From assembly GCA_937899435.1 (NCBI GenBank), contig CALBQG010000115.1:1-5604 (forward strand): a stretch of 5,604 nucleotides of DNA, written 5' to 3'. The position numbers and the translations under genes were made by a program. The stretch comes from UBA11540 sp003445125 (GTDB lineage: Bacteria > Bacillota > Clostridia > Oscillospirales > Ruminococcaceae). The notes beneath the pieces are model-generated. The model worked only from the letters and a program-made list of their open reading frames with translations, made no database searches and was not told where the DNA came from. This document shows, in pieces, positions 5,368-5,604 of this stretch (its first letter is position 1; each line of letters starts with the position of its first letter).

Positions 5368-5604
5368 TTTCTATCACACTCCTTTACGAAATCCTTGACC
5401 TTGCGGGCGTAAGCCTCCACGTTTTCGGTCCAACTTTTGACCGCGCCTTCCTTCAACTTGACGGGAGTGAACGCCTTCTCCAGTTCATGCTCGATATACG
5501 GTTTTGCCACAGTGAAGCGTCTATACGCCTCATCAATGACCGCTTCAGCTCCCATTCCGTCGATATGGTCGGAGGTGAGCCACGTTCCGTTCTTGGAAAC
5601 GATG
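5364..5604 (-). CDS. Hypothetical protein, 5'-incomplete at window edge
   Basis: The first in-frame ATG visible is at 5555, but it has no Shine-Dalgarno. The same frame stays open through 16 more codons to the window end, encoding a plausible sequence (IVSKNGTWLTSDHIDG) that joins smoothly to MGAEAVIDEAYRRF. The gene therefore probably starts outside the window, and 79 C-terminal residues are visible. They are predicted mainly helical and rich in Lys, Glu and Ala (for example IEHELEKAF and YARKVKDFVKE), with no membrane segment. No family is recognised. The stop overlaps the start of the next gene by 4 bases (ATGA), placing it in the same operon. Confidence 0.7.
   Translation of the reverse strand, partial: IVSKNGTWLTSDHIDGMGAEAVIDEAYRRFTVAKPYIEHELEKAFTPVKLKEGAVKSWTENVEAYARKVKDFVKECDRK

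Larger units (their letters stand above)
3661..5604 (-). mobile_element. Putative prophage/conjugative-element accessory block (partial)
   Basis: Six consecutive minus-strand genes overlap one another at every junction (4, 16, 26, 11 and 4 bases) and encode small proteins of unknown function, two of them cysteine-rich. This organisation is typical of clostridial prophages and integrative conjugative elements and differs from the tgt-secD-secF segment beside it. The low-coordinate edge would lie between the last stop (3661) and the tgt promoter. No integrase, relaxase, capsid gene, inverted repeat or attachment-site duplication is visible, and the block continues past the window. The assignment is inference. 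Confidence 0.45.

Noticed and set aside
1..5604. CRISPR array, tRNA or rRNA genes, insertion sequence ends
   Set aside because: No regularly spaced repeats, no cloverleaf-like segment and no terminal inverted repeats or transposase were seen on reading both strands.

Overview
This window suggests a Gram-positive Firmicute of the class Clostridia, perhaps the Oscillospirales/Ruminococcaceae. The basis is protein-level resemblance of SecD, SecF and Tgt, strong AGGAGG-type ribosome binding sites, textbook sigma-A promoters, and small accessory proteins of the kind common in clostridial prophages and conjugative elements. No marker gives a species. All credible genes lie on the minus strand, so transcription runs from high to low coordinates.

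Right part (5604 to 3661): six tightly packed accessory genes with no recognised function. One is 5'-incomplete at the window edge. Neighbouring genes overlap by 4, 16, 26, 11 and 4 bases, and each complete gene has its own Shine-Dalgarno inside the preceding gene. Two products are cysteine-rich and probably bind zinc. The packing, small sizes and lack of housekeeping functions suggest the interior or edge of a prophage, integrative conjugative element or similar island. No integrase, relaxase, structural gene or attachment site is visible, so this remains an inference.

Middle (3660 to 3460): about 200 bases without a gene. They hold a near-consensus sigma-A promoter (TTGACC, 17 bases, TATAAT) firing toward tgt, followed by a leader of about 120 bases. 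I see no convincing terminator between the accessory genes and this promoter.

Left part (3459 to 1): tgt (tRNA-guanine transglycosylase, queuosine modification), then secD and secF (accessory subunits of the Sec translocase). secD has its own near-consensus promoter (TTGACT, 17 bases, TATAAT) just after the tgt stop and a short leader with a small hairpin. secD and secF overlap by an ATGA and are translationally coupled. yajC, often found between tgt and secD, is absent here, and queA is not seen next to tgt. The secF frame stops with TAG at the very first bases of the window, inside the expected last membrane helix, so SecF looks C-terminally short.

Overall: a conserved queuosine/Sec housekeeping segment abutting an accessory block. 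I found no clear new biological system. The most useful leads are the uncharacterised overlapping accessory operon, the premature secF stop, and the tgt leader.
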